This document shows positions 25,898 to 34,474 of a DNA stretch of 64,000 nt, piece by piece. The position numbers and the translations under genes were made by a program. Source of the DNA: Gammaproteobacteria bacterium (lineage in GTDB: Bacteria > Pseudomonadota > Gammaproteobacteria > Steroidobacterales > Rariloculaceae). Every line of letters begins with the position of its first letter. The first letter of the stretch is position 1. The DNA lies in contig JAJDWR010000021.1 of NCBI GenBank assembly GCA_022825505.1, positions 34,573-98,572 of the forward strand. Direction: 5' to 3'. Under the pieces are notes generated by a model. The model was not told where the DNA came from, made no database searches, and saw only the letters and a program-made list of their open reading frames with translations.

Positions 25898-25999
25898 ATG
25901 AGTGTAGCTGACGGCCTGATCCTCTACTCGCCTCTGATTGTATTCGCGATCCTGCTGGCCTATATCGCGCTTTTTGTGGCCCCCGAAGACGATTCGTAA
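25898..25999 (+). CDS. Small single-span membrane protein (33 aa)
   Basis: The frame reads MSVADGLILYSPLIVFAILL followed by more hydrophobic residues and an acidic end (APEDDS). It starts 2 nt after the preceding small gene. Its start MSV-D and single span recall the 41-aa protein at 22140-22265, but the similarity is too short to call homology. Confidence 0.45.
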   Translation: MSVADGLILYSPLIVFAILLAYIALFVAPEDDS

Positions 26000-26013
26000 G
26001 CTCATGAGGCGCG

Positions 26014-26213
26014 ATGCAGATTCGTCCCGCGAAAAAATCCGATCTCAGGGCCATCACGGCCATCTATAACCACGCTATCGAGGCGACGGCAGCGACGCCA
26101 GCCGGCACATCAACGAGCACTTCGGGTACGAGCACATCGGCACGTTCAGGGAAGTCGGCCGGAAATTCGGTCAACTATTTGATGTCCATCTCTACCAACT
26201 GATTCTGGACTGA
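26014..26213 (+). pseudogene. GNAT acetyltransferase with large internal deletion
   Basis: The frame starts MQIRPAKKSDLRAITAIYNH, the usual N-terminus of phosphinothricin-type GNAT enzymes. After about 26 codons a different frame carries the C-terminus: RHINEHFGYEHIGTFREVGR, then KFGQLFDVHLYQLILD and a stop at 26211-26213. The central acetyl-CoA binding region (about 100 residues) is missing and the two ends are out of phase. The gene is therefore dead. Confidence 0.75.
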
Positions 26214-26261
26214 GCGCCGAAATGCGGCACTCGGTGACGCTCATCCCGGCGTTGCAGATCG

Positions 26262-27200
26262 TCAACCGCTCGGTGCAGCGCTCTCGACAGAGTGCTTGAA
26301 GACGGTGGTGGCCGCACCGATCATGGACGACACGTCGCTGAGGTTTGCCGGCACGATGAGCGTGTTGCCCTCGCGGGCCAGGTTGCCGAATCGCTCCAGG
26401 TAGTCCTCGGCGACCCGTAACTGCATGGCCTTGTCGCCGCCCTCGGAGTTCAACGCCGCCGCGACTTTCTTCAAACCCTCGGCCGTGGCTTCCGCCACCG
26501 CCAGAATTGCCGCGGCCTCGCCCTCGGCCTCGTTGATCTGCTGCTGCTTGGCCGCTTCGGACTCCTTGATCACCCGCTGCTTCTCGCCCTCGGCCTCGTT
26601 GATCTTGGCGTCGCGTTCGCCCTCGGATTGCAGCACCGTGGCGCGTTTCTCCCGCTCGGCGCGCATCTGCTTTTCCATCGCCGTCAGCACGTCCCTGGGC
26701 GGGTTTATGTTCTTGATCTCGTAGCGGAGCACCTTCACGCCCCACGGGGTGGACGCCTGGTCCAGTTCCTCCACCACCCGGACGTTGATGTGACTTCGCT
26801 CCTCGAACGTCTTGTCCAGTTCGATCTTGCCGATTTCGCTGCGCAGCGTGGTCTGGGCAAGCTGGGCGATGGCGAAGAGGTACTCGCCGATACCGTAGGA
26901 AGCCTTGCGGGCATCCATCACCTGCAGGTAGAGGACGCCGTCGACGCCCACCTGAACGTTGTCCGACGTGATGCAGATCTGCTCCTCCACGTCGATGGCC
27001 TGTTCCTTGAGCGTATGGCGATAGGCCACCCGCTCGAGGAATGGAACCAGGATATTGAACCCTGCATGCAGCGTTCTCGAGTACCTGCCCAGGTTTTCGA
27101 CCACGTAGGCGTTCTGCTGCGGCACCACCACGGCCGTCCTGATGATGACGACGATTGCGACGATGGCCAGGACCGCGGCAACTATGAATCCAGTATCCAT
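26262..27200 (-). CDS. SPFH/stomatin-like membrane protein (QmcA type)
   Basis: The 312-aa protein has an N-terminal TM helix (residues about 5-25), an SPFH/band-7 domain (VVPQQNAYVVENLGRYSRTL to about residue 190), a long Glu/Ala/Lys-rich coiled coil (EKRATVLQSEGERDAKINEA) and a C-terminal tail. Members form ring-shaped membrane microdomain scaffolds and often pair with NfeD proteins. The nfeD-like gene is 21 nt upstream on the same strand, a classic operon. A role in membrane protein quality control is inferred. Confidence 0.9.
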   Translation of the reverse strand: MDTGFIVAAVLAIVAIVVIIRTAVVVPQQNAYVVENLGRYSRTLHAGFNILVPFLERVAYRHTLKEQAIDVEEQICITSDNVQVGVDGVLYLQVMDARKASYGIGEYLFAIAQLAQTTLRSEIGKIELDKTFEERSHINVRVVEELDQASTPWGVKVLRYEIKNINPPRDVLTAMEKQMRAEREKRATVLQSEGERDAKINEAEGEKQRVIKESEAAKQQQINEAEGEAAAILAVAEATAEGLKKVAAALNSEGGDKAMQLRVAEDYLERFGNLAREGNTLIVPANLSDVSSMIGAATTVFKHSVESAAPSG

Positions 27201-27221
27201 GAATAACTCCTTCGTGTTCGA

Positions 27222-27677
27222 TCAGTCCGCGACCGGTTCGCGCGACAACCCTTCAATTCTCAGTTCGACCCCGTCCGACTCCACGACGCGGGCATCGGCG
27301 CCCGCTGCAATCGGCGCCGCACCGACGTTCACCGCCGTCCACCGGGAACCGCGCAGCTTGACCCGCGTCCGCCCCCCGGGAGGGACCATTTCCTTCACCC
27401 CCACGGTTGCCCCCGCCGCCGAACCGTCAAAACCCGCCGCCTCACCGCCGCGGATCCTGTCGTAGAGCTTCTGCCTGAACAGCACCATCGAGCCCACGGC
27501 CAGCGCGGAAAAAAGCACCCACTGCACCCAGATCGGCAATGTCACCCCCACCAATCCCAGGATTCCCATGCAGATCGCCGCGGCGCCGACGAAGATGAGA
27601 TAGAAGGCCGCGTCCACGGCCGTCAGTTCGGCGCCCATCAACAGAAATCCGATGATCAACCAGCCCCACCAATTCAT
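27222..27677 (-). CDS. NfeD family membrane protein
   Basis: From the ATG at 27677 (GGGAG upstream) the protein is 151 aa with an amphipathic start (MNWWGWLIIGFLLMGAELTA), three or four TM helices, and a C-terminal OB-fold (GATVGVKEMVPPGGRTRVKL, RWTAVNVGA). It is the short NfeD form without a ClpP-like protease domain. It is the first gene of an NfeD-SPFH pair and probably binds the SPFH protein encoded next. Confidence 0.9.
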   Translation of the reverse strand: MNWWGWLIIGFLLMGAELTAVDAAFYLIFVGAAAICMGILGLVGVTLPIWVQWVLFSALAVGSMVLFRQKLYDRIRGGEAAGFDGSAAGATVGVKEMVPPGGRTRVKLRGSRWTAVNVGAAPIAAGADARVVESDGVELRIEGLSREPVAD

Positions 27678-27827
27678 ATTGCCGCTCCCTGAACCTCTGA
27701 CGGATGAGTACGACTCACAACAGCCGATGCTGCGGGGCACGATATACGCCGAACGGCGGATGCGCCAGCAATTTTTCACCGTGTTGAAGCCGGCTGGTGC
27801 GCTGTAGTTCAATATATCCTGCCACGC

Positions 27828-29147
27828 TCAAAGCCCGTCGATCTCCGAGCCTGTCTCCGACTCGATCCCTTCAAACGCCAGTCTGTTCAGGAATTGCCGC
27901 CTCCACAGCAATCGCCGGTCGACGTCGGCGAGCGCGGCCTGATCGCATACCGACTCGAAGTGCGTGCGCACAACACGGATCAGGCGCGACACGATTTGCA
28001 GTGCTTCCTCCCGGGAAAGATGATATTTCGCACACGACGCCAGGCACACGGACAATTGGCTGCGGCGTTCGCGGCCATGGATCAGCATTGCCTGAGACGC
28101 TTCGTGGCCCGTGCGGGATTGGGGGCAGATGTCATACGCCGGGGTCAGCGTCAGATAGGCGCCATCCCAGAAGGCCGCGTGGTTGCGGGCATGGTCATCG
28201 CTGTTGCCGACAAGGATATTGCAGACCAGGCGGCCGAACAGTTCCGTCAATGTGTCCCCGGGCCTCGTGAACCGGGCCCGGATGATATCCGTCAGGTCTT
28301 CATAGCTGGCGTGGGCGGCCATGATCGCGTCAAGACCGAACAGCGTGAGAGCGGAAACCATGGCACGCCGCGTCCAGCCGCCTTCGGTCTTGCGGCGGTC
28401 GAAGCGCTCGATCAGCAGGACGTCCCGGTCCATCGCGCGGACAAGCTTCACGGGTGCAACGTCGAGACCGGCTATTGCGGCCAGCCGCATGGCGACGTAT
28501 TCGGCCTTGACGACATTGTATGTGTCGGTCGAAGAAGAAAACTTGGCGACATACTTCCGGTCGCCGTCCTCGATGAGCGCCTTGGGCCGTGCGCCGCCGA
28601 TCGCGGTGCCATGCTGGAGCGCTTCGGCCAGCACCGGTTCAAGAGGGATGCCCCGATCGACCATTTCAGCCGCGCGCACGAGTGTGTCCAGTGAAGCCGT
28701 CCCGCTATCCCGCGCCACGTAATCTGCGGGCGACTTCTGAAAATCCAGCGCCCCGATCCGGTCGGAACCGGACTGCAGGAGAAATGTCAGTTCTCCCAGG
28801 TCCGGCATGGCATCGTCTGCTGCCTGCCCCGTGGCGCCGGTAAGCCGATTGACGATGACGCGCCTTCCCCAGGCGTCGGGCGCGGCGTCCCGCAGCGCAT
28901 TGGCATACCTGAGGGGCGGTTCCGGGGCGATCGGGCCGCTCCTCAACGGCAGCTCAGGCTCATACAGGGGTATGGCATTGTCTCGAGCGTGATAGGACCT
29001 TCCATAGACGAAGTCCATGGACTCCCCCTGGTCCACGATCTGTCCCGCGACCACCGGGTCCGTTTCACCCGGCAACCACACCCAGACAAATGAGCGGGTG
29101 GGCTCCGTAACTCCGGCCGGCGGCCTAGAAGTCATCCTGCACCGCAT
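27828..29147 (-). CDS. hipA: HipA-type serine/threonine kinase toxin
   Basis: The 439-aa protein has the N-terminal HipA subdomain (GRSYHARDNAIPLYEPELPL) and the kinase core. Seen motifs are GTAIGGARPKALI (Gly-rich loop, about residues 180-192), KYVAKFSS (ATP Lys), the catalytic NILVGNSDDHARNHA (residues 310-324, Asp317/Asp318) and LTPAYDI (metal Asp339). E. coli HipA phosphorylates glutamyl-tRNA synthetase; the target here is unknown. It overlaps the hipB-like gene by 23 nt, so it is translationally coupled. The start could also be the ATG at 29135. Confidence 0.92.
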   Translation of the reverse strand: MRCRMTSRPPAGVTEPTRSFVWVWLPGETDPVVAGQIVDQGESMDFVYGRSYHARDNAIPLYEPELPLRSGPIAPEPPLRYANALRDAAPDAWGRRVIVNRLTGATGQAADDAMPDLGELTFLLQSGSDRIGALDFQKSPADYVARDSGTASLDTLVRAAEMVDRGIPLEPVLAEALQHGTAIGGARPKALIEDGDRKYVAKFSSSTDTYNVVKAEYVAMRLAAIAGLDVAPVKLVRAMDRDVLLIERFDRRKTEGGWTRRAMVSALTLFGLDAIMAAHASYEDLTDIIRARFTRPGDTLTELFGRLVCNILVGNSDDHARNHAAFWDGAYLTLTPAYDICPQSRTGHEASQAMLIHGRERRSQLSVCLASCAKYHLSREEALQIVSRLIRVVRTHFESVCDQAALADVDRRLLWRRQFLNRLAFEGIESETGSEIDGL

Positions 29148-29457
29148 TCGGGGACGTGCGAATGGACTTCGGCAACAGGGCCAGCTTGTCGCTCACCCGC
29201 TCGAGATAGGGTGCGAGGCGCGTCCGGTCCGGAACAAACAATGGCACGCCCACAATGACCGCTGCCTCGAACACCAGTCCGATATTGACGGTAGGATCGC
29301 CGCGCTCGATCTTCTGAAGCGTGCTGCGCGCGATCCCCACCCGCGCCGCAAGATCTTTCTCCGACATACGCCTCGACTTGCGGCCCAGTTTGATACGGGC
29401 ACCCAGGAGAGCAAGCGCATCCCGGGTGAGCCGACTGTAGCTTCTTGAAGTGCTCAT
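29125..29457 (-). CDS. hipB: HipB-like XRE-family antitoxin
   Basis: This 110-aa protein carries an XRE helix-turn-helix (SEKDLAARVGIARSTLQKIE, about residues 31-50). It should bind and inhibit the HipA kinase and repress the operon. Two identical-pattern dyads (TGAC-N10-GTCA) lie just upstream of its start and are the probable binding sites. Its stop lies inside hipA. Confidence 0.9.
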   Translation of the reverse strand: MSTSRSYSRLTRDALALLGARIKLGRKSRRMSEKDLAARVGIARSTLQKIERGDPTVNIGLVFEAAVIVGVPLFVPDRTRLAPYLERVSDKLALLPKSIRTSPNAVQDDF

Positions 29458-29467
29458 GGTAGTAAAA

Positions 29468-29485
29468 TGACCTTATATGAAGTCA
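29468..29485. promoter_or_regulatory. HipB operator candidate O1
   Basis: TGAC-N10-GTCA (extended ATGAC/GTCAT), 11 nt upstream of the hipB start. The centre contains TTATATGA and may overlap the -10. The architecture matches the E. coli HipB operators (TATCC-N8-GGATA) in form, not in sequence. Confidence 0.55.
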
Positions 29486-29498
29486 TGTAGGCATTATA

Positions 29499-29516
29499 TG
29501 ACTGTGTATAAAGTCA
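29499..29516. promoter_or_regulatory. HipB operator candidate O2
   Basis: A second TGAC-N10-GTCA, exactly 31 bp from O1 (about three helical turns), so both would face the same side of the DNA. Arms extend to TGACT/AGTCA. Confidence 0.55.
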
Positions 29517-29633
29517 AACAATCACGCCGGAGAACCGAACATGAATTCCAACCTGGCCGAACAGTACCTGGACTGTCGACGTCAGGGCCATTCCTCGCCG
29601 ATCCGGGAATTTCGAACTCGACCCGGTGCACAT

Positions 29634-30431
29634 CTACTGCCTCGACCCACCCGGCGGCGCAACCCGTGCCAGCGCCCAGGCATGAACCTCGCCGGCGCCC
29701 GCTTCGCGCAGGGAGACCGCCAGCGCATTGACCGTCGCGCCGGTGGTGATGACGTCGTCGACGATGGCGACCGTCTGTCCGTTCAGGTTGCGGCGAATGC
29801 GGAACGCGCCGCGCAGGTTCCCGGACCTCTCGTGCGCGGCCAGCAGGGATTGCGGCTGGGTATTGACCTGCCTGTGAATTCCGCGCACGAGGAGCGGCTT
29901 CCCGGTCGCTGCCGCCAGCGGCCGCGCGATCTCGAAGGCCTGGTTGAAACCGCGCTGGATCAGCCGCCTGCGGTGCAGCGGCACGGGCACCAGGGCGTCC
30001 ACGTCCACCTCCGGACCGCCGCGTTGAAACGCCTCGACCAGCAACAGCCCCAGCGCCCGCCCCATGGGCCTGGAAGGGCGGAACTTCATCGCCTGTATGT
30101 GCGCGTCCAGCGGGGATTCGTAGACAAACGGCGCCGTCACCTTCCCAATGCACCAGCCCCGGCCGGGACGGGGGCAGTGGCTCACCGGCTGTGCCAGGCC
30201 GCAACCCGCGCAGGCGTCGCCGACGCTCCGCACCATCGCGCGGCAGTGCGCGCAGAAACCGGCATCGGCCGGCCCGCCGCAACTCTGGCAACGCTCCGGG
30301 AGGAGCCCCGCCAGCGCGCGATGAAAGATTTTTCCGCCGATTTTCAGTTGACAGACCCCTGCTTCGGTTCCAATACTCCCGTCTGACTTTCGCAGCCATC
30401 CCTGCAGGGGGCCAGCCCCGAATGTACGCAC
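29634..30431 (-). CDS. comF: ComF family phosphoribosyltransferase-like protein
   Basis: The protein has an N-terminal zinc ribbon ([16 protein letters not shown], then CAGCG), a middle segment ([14 protein letters not shown]) and a C-terminal type I phosphoribosyltransferase fold with [20 protein letters not shown] and the PRPP loop [17 protein letters not shown]. ComF proteins are linked to DNA uptake or DNA metabolism. The GTG at 30431 overlaps the divergent bioB start by 10 nt, which makes a shorter protein likely, but no better ATG/GTG/TTG lies before the zinc ribbon. comF-bioB divergence is common in Gammaproteobacteria. Confidence 0.88.
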   Translation of the reverse strand: MRTFGAGPLQGWLRKSDGSIGTEAGVCQLKIGGKIFHRALAGLLPERCQSCGGPADAGFCAHCRAMVRSVGDACAGCGLAQPVSHCPRPGRGWCIGKVTAPFVYESPLDAHIQAMKFRPSRPMGRALGLLLVEAFQRGGPEVDVDALVPVPLHRRRLIQRGFNQAFEIARPLAAATGKPLLVRGIHRQVNTQPQSLLAAHERSGNLRGAFRIRRNLNGQTVAIVDDVITTGATVNALAVSLREAGAGEVHAWALARVAPPGGSRQ

Positions 30432-31402
30432 AATCAGCAGAAATGGAGCCCAGGACCGACTGGAGCCTGGACGAGGTCGCGGCGCTGTACGAAATGCCCT
30501 TCAACGACCTGCTCTACCAGGCCCAGCGGATCCACAGGCAGTACTTCGATCCCAACGCCGTGCAGGTCTCGACGCTGCTTTCCATCAAGACCGGCGCCTG
30601 CCCGGAAGACTGCGCCTACTGTCCGCAGAGCATTCGCTACCACACCGGCGTCCCGACCGAGGACCTCATGAGCGTCGAGGAAGTGACCCGGGCGGCGGCC
30701 CGCGCCAGGGCGGCCGGCGCGACCCGGTTCTGTCTGGGCGCCGCGTACAGGGGCCCGAAGGATGCCCAGGTCGAGCAGATCTCCGCCATGATCAGGGCCG
30801 TGGGGGATATGGGCATGGAAACTTGCGCGACACTGGGATTGCTGACCGAGCCCCAGGCACAGGCGCTGGCGGACGCCGGGCTCGACTACTACAACCACAA
30901 CCTGGACACGTCCGAGGCGTTCTACGGCAACATCATCACTACGCGGACCTTCGCCGACCGGCTGCGCACACTGGAGCATGTGCGCACCGCAGGGATGCGG
31001 GTCTGCTGCGGCGGCATTCTGGGCATGGGAGAAGCGCGGGAGGACCGCATCGCGCTGCTGCACAGCCTCGCCACGCTCGATCCGCAGCCCGAAAGCGTGC
31101 CCATCAATCAACTGGTCCGGGTGCAGGGCACGCCGCTGGCCGATGCCGACGACCTGGACGGGCTGGAGTTCGTGCGCACCGTGGCAGCGGCACGCATCCT
31201 CATGCCGCGCGCACACGTGCGCCTGTCCGCCGGGCGCACCGGGTTCAGCGACGAACTGCAGGCGCTGTGCTTCGCCGCCGGCGCCAACTCGATCTTCTAC
31301 GGCGACACGCTGCTGACCACGGAGAACCCGGAGGAGGCAGCCGACCGCGCGCTGTTCAGAAAGCTGGGGTTGAAGCCCGAACAACCGACGCCGCCAAACT
31401 GA
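30422..31402 (+). CDS. bioB: Biotin synthase
   Basis: This radical-SAM enzyme inserts sulfur into dethiobiotin, the last step of biotin synthesis. From the ATG at 30422 it has 326 aa; an ATG at 30443 (MEPRTDW) is an alternative. The radical-SAM cluster Cys are 60, 64 and 67 ([10 protein letters not shown]). The [2Fe-2S] region includes [19 protein letters not shown] and [12 protein letters not shown]. It is followed after 22 nt by bioC; bioF and bioH, which often lie between, are absent from the window. Confidence 0.96.
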   Translation: MYAQSAEMEPRTDWSLDEVAALYEMPFNDLLYQAQRIHRQYFDPNAVQVSTLLSIKTGACPEDCAYCPQSIRYHTGVPTEDLMSVEEVTRAAARARAAGATRFCLGAAYRGPKDAQVEQISAMIRAVGDMGMETCATLGLLTEPQAQALADAGLDYYNHNLDTSEAFYGNIITTRTFADRLRTLEHVRTAGMRVCCGGILGMGEAREDRIALLHSLATLDPQPESVPINQLVRVQGTPLADADDLDGLEFVRTVAAARILMPRAHVRLSAGRTGFSDELQALCFAAGANSIFYGDTLLTTENPEEAADRALFRKLGLKPEQPTPPN

Positions 31403-31424
31403 TCGCAGAACGGTTTGCCCGAAC

Positions 31425-32333
31425 ATGCAAACCGCCTACGGACTGCCCGACCGCCGCGCCGCGCTGATACGGCTGCGGCGGGCCAGTGCCACGTTCGACG
31501 CTGCCGACGCCGTACACTCGGAAGCGCGCGCGCGATTGCTCGCGCGGCTGCCCCTGTTCAAGCTGAATCCGCTGCGAATCATCGACCTGGGCGCCGCCAC
31601 AGGCAAGGCGAGCCCGAAACTGGCGGCGCTGTATCCCGATGCGTGGATTCTCGCCATGGATCTCTGCCGGCAGATGACCGCCCGCACAAAGGCGCGTTGC
31701 CGGCCACTTGAGCGTGTAGCACCCATCACGGCGGATGCCGAGCGAATGCCCTTTCGCCGCGGCAGCATCGACCTGGTCTTCGCCAACCTGCTCCTGCCGT
31801 GGTGCGACCCCGGCGAGGTATTCCGGGAAGCAGCCCGGGTGCTGCGGGATGGCGGGCTGCTGCTGTTTACCACCGTGGGACCCGACACCCTGGCGGAGGT
31901 TCGCGAAGCCTGGTCCGAAGTGGACAACGGGCTGCATGTCCACGGCTTCGCGGACATGCACGATCTCGGCGACCTGGCGAGCCGGTCCGGTCTGGCGGAA
32001 CCGGTGCTGGACATCGACCGGTTGACCGTGACGTACCCGGATGTGGACGGCCTCGTATCGGACCTGCGCGCCTGCGGCGCCACCAACGTGGCCCACGGCC
32101 GCCGTTCGCAACTGACCGGCCGGTCACGCTGGCGTGCGTTCCGCGAACGGCTTGAGTCGCAGCGAACCGCAGCGGGGCTCTCGATCAGCGTCGAATTGAT
32201 TTTCGGCCAGGCCTGGGGCGCCGGCAGGCCCGCAGCAAGGGGCGGCGGCGATCGGGTTGGCATTCCGGTCGATGAAATAACGCGCCGGCACCGAAACCGC
32301 GGCTCCACGGACGACGAAAATCCGGCCGCCTGA
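31425..32333 (+). CDS. bioC: Malonyl-[ACP] O-methyltransferase
   Basis: BioC methylates malonyl-ACP to start pimeloyl synthesis for biotin. The 302-aa protein shows the SAM motif RIIDLGAATGKASPKLAALY, the acidic ITADAERMPFRRGSIDLVF, and FREAARVLRDGGLLLFTTVGPDTLAEVREAW, a BioC signature. It lies in tandem with bioB. The C-terminal 40 residues are basic and less conserved. Confidence 0.88.
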   Translation: MQTAYGLPDRRAALIRLRRASATFDAADAVHSEARARLLARLPLFKLNPLRIIDLGAATGKASPKLAALYPDAWILAMDLCRQMTARTKARCRPLERVAPITADAERMPFRRGSIDLVFANLLLPWCDPGEVFREAARVLRDGGLLLFTTVGPDTLAEVREAWSEVDNGLHVHGFADMHDLGDLASRSGLAEPVLDIDRLTVTYPDVDGLVSDLRACGATNVAHGRRSQLTGRSRWRAFRERLESQRTAAGLSISVELIFGQAWGAGRPAARGGGDRVGIPVDEITRRHRNRGSTDDENPAA

Positions 32334-32334
32334 C

Positions 32335-32343
32335 TGCTATAAT
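32335..32343 (+). promoter_or_regulatory. Extended -10 promoter element before ctaA
   Basis: TGCTATAAT starts 2 nt after the bioC stop, 111 nt before the ctaA start. It matches the consensus extended -10 fully; the -35 is weak. It would give ctaA-ctaB their own promoter. Confidence 0.55.
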
Positions 32344-32453
32344 TTCCCGCCCTTTTTCGTGGCGCGTCCCGGACGCCCCACCCCGGAGCGCCGGCTCCGG
32401 CCAATCCGCGATCCGGCCTGTAGCCGGTACTGCAAGCAGCCTGGAAAATTGAC

Positions 32454-33554
32454 TTGAAGACGAATTTCGTTCGCCTGGCCCGCACCGGCACGGTGCTGGC
32501 CCTGCTGGTCGTGGTCATCGGCGCATGGGTGCGCCTGACCGACGCCGGGCTGGGCTGCCCCGACTGGCCGGGCTGCTACGGGCAGCTCGTCGTTACGGAG
32601 AGCACCCGGGAGGCCGCCGAGGCATTCCCGGACCGGCCGCTGGACGTCGGCAAGGCGTGGCGGGAAATGATCCACCGCTACCTGGCCACCGGACTGGGCC
32701 TGCTCTGCCTGATCCTGTCCGGCCTGGCCTGGTTCAACCGGCGGGACCCGGATCAACCCACCCGCCTTCCCCACGTCCTGCTCGCGGTCGTCATTTTCCA
32801 GGGACTGCTGGGAATGTGGACGGTCACGCTGCTGCTGCAGCCGGTCATCGTGATGGCGCACCTGCTGGGCGGCCTGACGACGCTGGGGCTCATTTTCTGG
32901 CTCGGGGAATGGCGGCCGGTGCTGGCGCGGATTGCGGGACCGGCGGGCCGGGCGATGGCCGGGACAGCCGCCCGCGCGGCGGAAGAGGCACGGCAGTCAC
33001 CGGCAGGCCGGGGGGAGCGGAGCGCCGGCGCGGCGCACCGGCCGGGACACGCGCGACCCCCCGCATCATCCTGGCTGGCTCGTACGGGCATCGCTGCATT
33101 GGCGATCCTGGCCGTGCAAATCGCCCTGGGCGGCTGGACGAGCGCCAACTACGCGGCGCTGGCCTGCCCGGATTTCCCGACCTGCCAGACTCGCTGGTGG
33201 CCGCCGGTGACCGACTTCCGCGAAGGCTTCGTGCTGTGGCGGGAACTGGGCGTGGACTACGAGGGCGGAGTGTTGGACAATCCCGCCCGGGTGGCGATCC
33301 ACTTCAGCCACCGGCTCGGCGCCATCGCGGCGACCCTGGTGCTGGGTGTGCTGGGATGGATGCTGGTCCGGCGGCCCCGGCTGAGGCCGGACGGCATCGC
33401 GGTCCTGGCCGCGCTCGGGGTACAGTTGATTCTCGGCGCGAGTATCATCGTCTACGGTGTTCCCCTGGCCGTCGCCGTTGCGCATAACGGAGTGGCGGCA
33501 CTGTTGCTTTTGGCGGTTCTGAATGCAAACCAGAGAATTGGACATCACCAGTGA
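32454..33554 (+). CDS. ctaA: Heme A synthase (COX15/CtaA)
   Basis: This inner-membrane enzyme oxidises the heme O methyl group to make heme A for cytochrome c oxidase. The 366-aa protein starts with a TTG. Eight TM helices form two four-helix halves; heme-ligand His are in WREMIHRYLATG, VMAHLLGG, IHFSHRLGA and VAHNGVAALL. GLGCPDWPGCYGQ and ALACPDFPTCQ are the paired Cys motifs. Between the halves is an unusual 45-residue Ala/Gly/Arg-rich linker (about residues 160-205). It overlaps ctaB by 32 nt. Confidence 0.93.
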   Translation: MKTNFVRLARTGTVLALLVVVIGAWVRLTDAGLGCPDWPGCYGQLVVTESTREAAEAFPDRPLDVGKAWREMIHRYLATGLGLLCLILSGLAWFNRRDPDQPTRLPHVLLAVVIFQGLLGMWTVTLLLQPVIVMAHLLGGLTTLGLIFWLGEWRPVLARIAGPAGRAMAGTAARAAEEARQSPAGRGERSAGAAHRPGHARPPASSWLARTGIAALAILAVQIALGGWTSANYAALACPDFPTCQTRWWPPVTDFREGFVLWRELGVDYEGGVLDNPARVAIHFSHRLGAIAATLVLGVLGWMLVRRPRLRPDGIAVLAALGVQLILGASIIVYGVPLAVAVAHNGVAALLLLAVLNANQRIGHHQ

Positions 33555-34437
33555 GCGCCTGCCCGCCCGGTGGCGGGACTACTATGCGCTGACCAAGCCG
33601 GGCGTCGTCAGGCTGCTGGTGTTCACGGCCATCGTGGGCATGTTCCTGGCGCAACCCGGCATGGTGCCGTGGCAGATCCTTGTATTCGCAAGCCTGGGTA
33701 TCGGACTGGCCTCGGCCTGCGGCGCCACCCTGAATCACGTGCTCGACCAGCGCCTGGACGCGAAGATGGCCCGAACCCGCCACCGCCCCCTGCCCACGGG
33801 GCGAATCGAGGAGCGCGATGCCATCGCCTTTGCCATGGTGCTGGGCCTCTCGGGCATCTGCATTCTGGTCCTGCTGGTGAATCCGCTGACCGCGGCGCTG
33901 ACCTTCCTTTCCATGGTGGGGTATGCCGTGGTGTACACGGTGTATCTGAAGCGGGCGACGCCCCAGAACATCGTCATCGGCGGGGCGGCCGGCGCGGCGC
34001 CGCCCCTGCTGGGCTGGACGGCCGTGACCAACGACATCAGCGGCCACGCCCTGCTGCTGTTCCTGATCGTCTTCACCTGGACGCCGCCGCACTTCTGGGC
34101 GCTCGCGGTGGCCCGCAAGGAAGACTACGTCCGTGCCGGCGTACCGATGCTGCCGGTCACCCACGGTCCCGAGTTCACCAAGTCGTTCGTGCTGTACTAC
34201 ACCTGCCTGCTGGTCCTGGTCACCCTGCTCCCCTACCTGACGGGCATGAGCGGGATCCTGTACCTGTTTGCGGCGCTGCTGCTGGGGGGCGGTTTTCTCT
34301 ATCACGGCATCCGCCTGAAGTACGGCGACGACAGCAGCATGGCCATGAGGACATTCAACTATTCCATCACGTACCTGGCGGCGCTGTTCGGGTTCCTGTT
34401 GATCGATCACTACATCCCCGTGTTCTGGCCCCAATAG
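33523..34437 (+). CDS. ctaB: Protoheme IX farnesyltransferase (heme O synthase)
   Basis: This UbiA-superfamily enzyme adds farnesyl to heme B, giving heme O, the substrate of CtaA. At 304 aa it has normal length with nine TM helices. The first prenyl-diphosphate motif is NHVLDQRLDAKMARTRHRPL and the second region is DYVRAGVPMLPVTHG. WTPPHFWALA is a strong family marker. It overlaps ctaA, so the heme A pathway is encoded as a coupled pair; the cytochrome oxidase subunits are outside the window. Confidence 0.95.
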   Translation: MQTRELDITSERLPARWRDYYALTKPGVVRLLVFTAIVGMFLAQPGMVPWQILVFASLGIGLASACGATLNHVLDQRLDAKMARTRHRPLPTGRIEERDAIAFAMVLGLSGICILVLLVNPLTAALTFLSMVGYAVVYTVYLKRATPQNIVIGGAAGAAPPLLGWTAVTNDISGHALLLFLIVFTWTPPHFWALAVARKEDYVRAGVPMLPVTHGPEFTKSFVLYYTCLLVLVTLLPYLTGMSGILYLFAALLLGGGFLYHGIRLKYGDDSSMAMRTFNYSITYLAALFGFLLIDHYIPVFWPQ

Positions 34438-34474
34438 CCGCCCGGCCTAACGAGTCCGTACCCCGGGATTCGAC

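Noticed and set aside
29541..29633. A short plus-strand frame starting MNSNLAEQYLDCRRQGH between hipB and comF
   Set aside because: It runs straight into the antisense of comF, has no ribosome site and matches no family I know.
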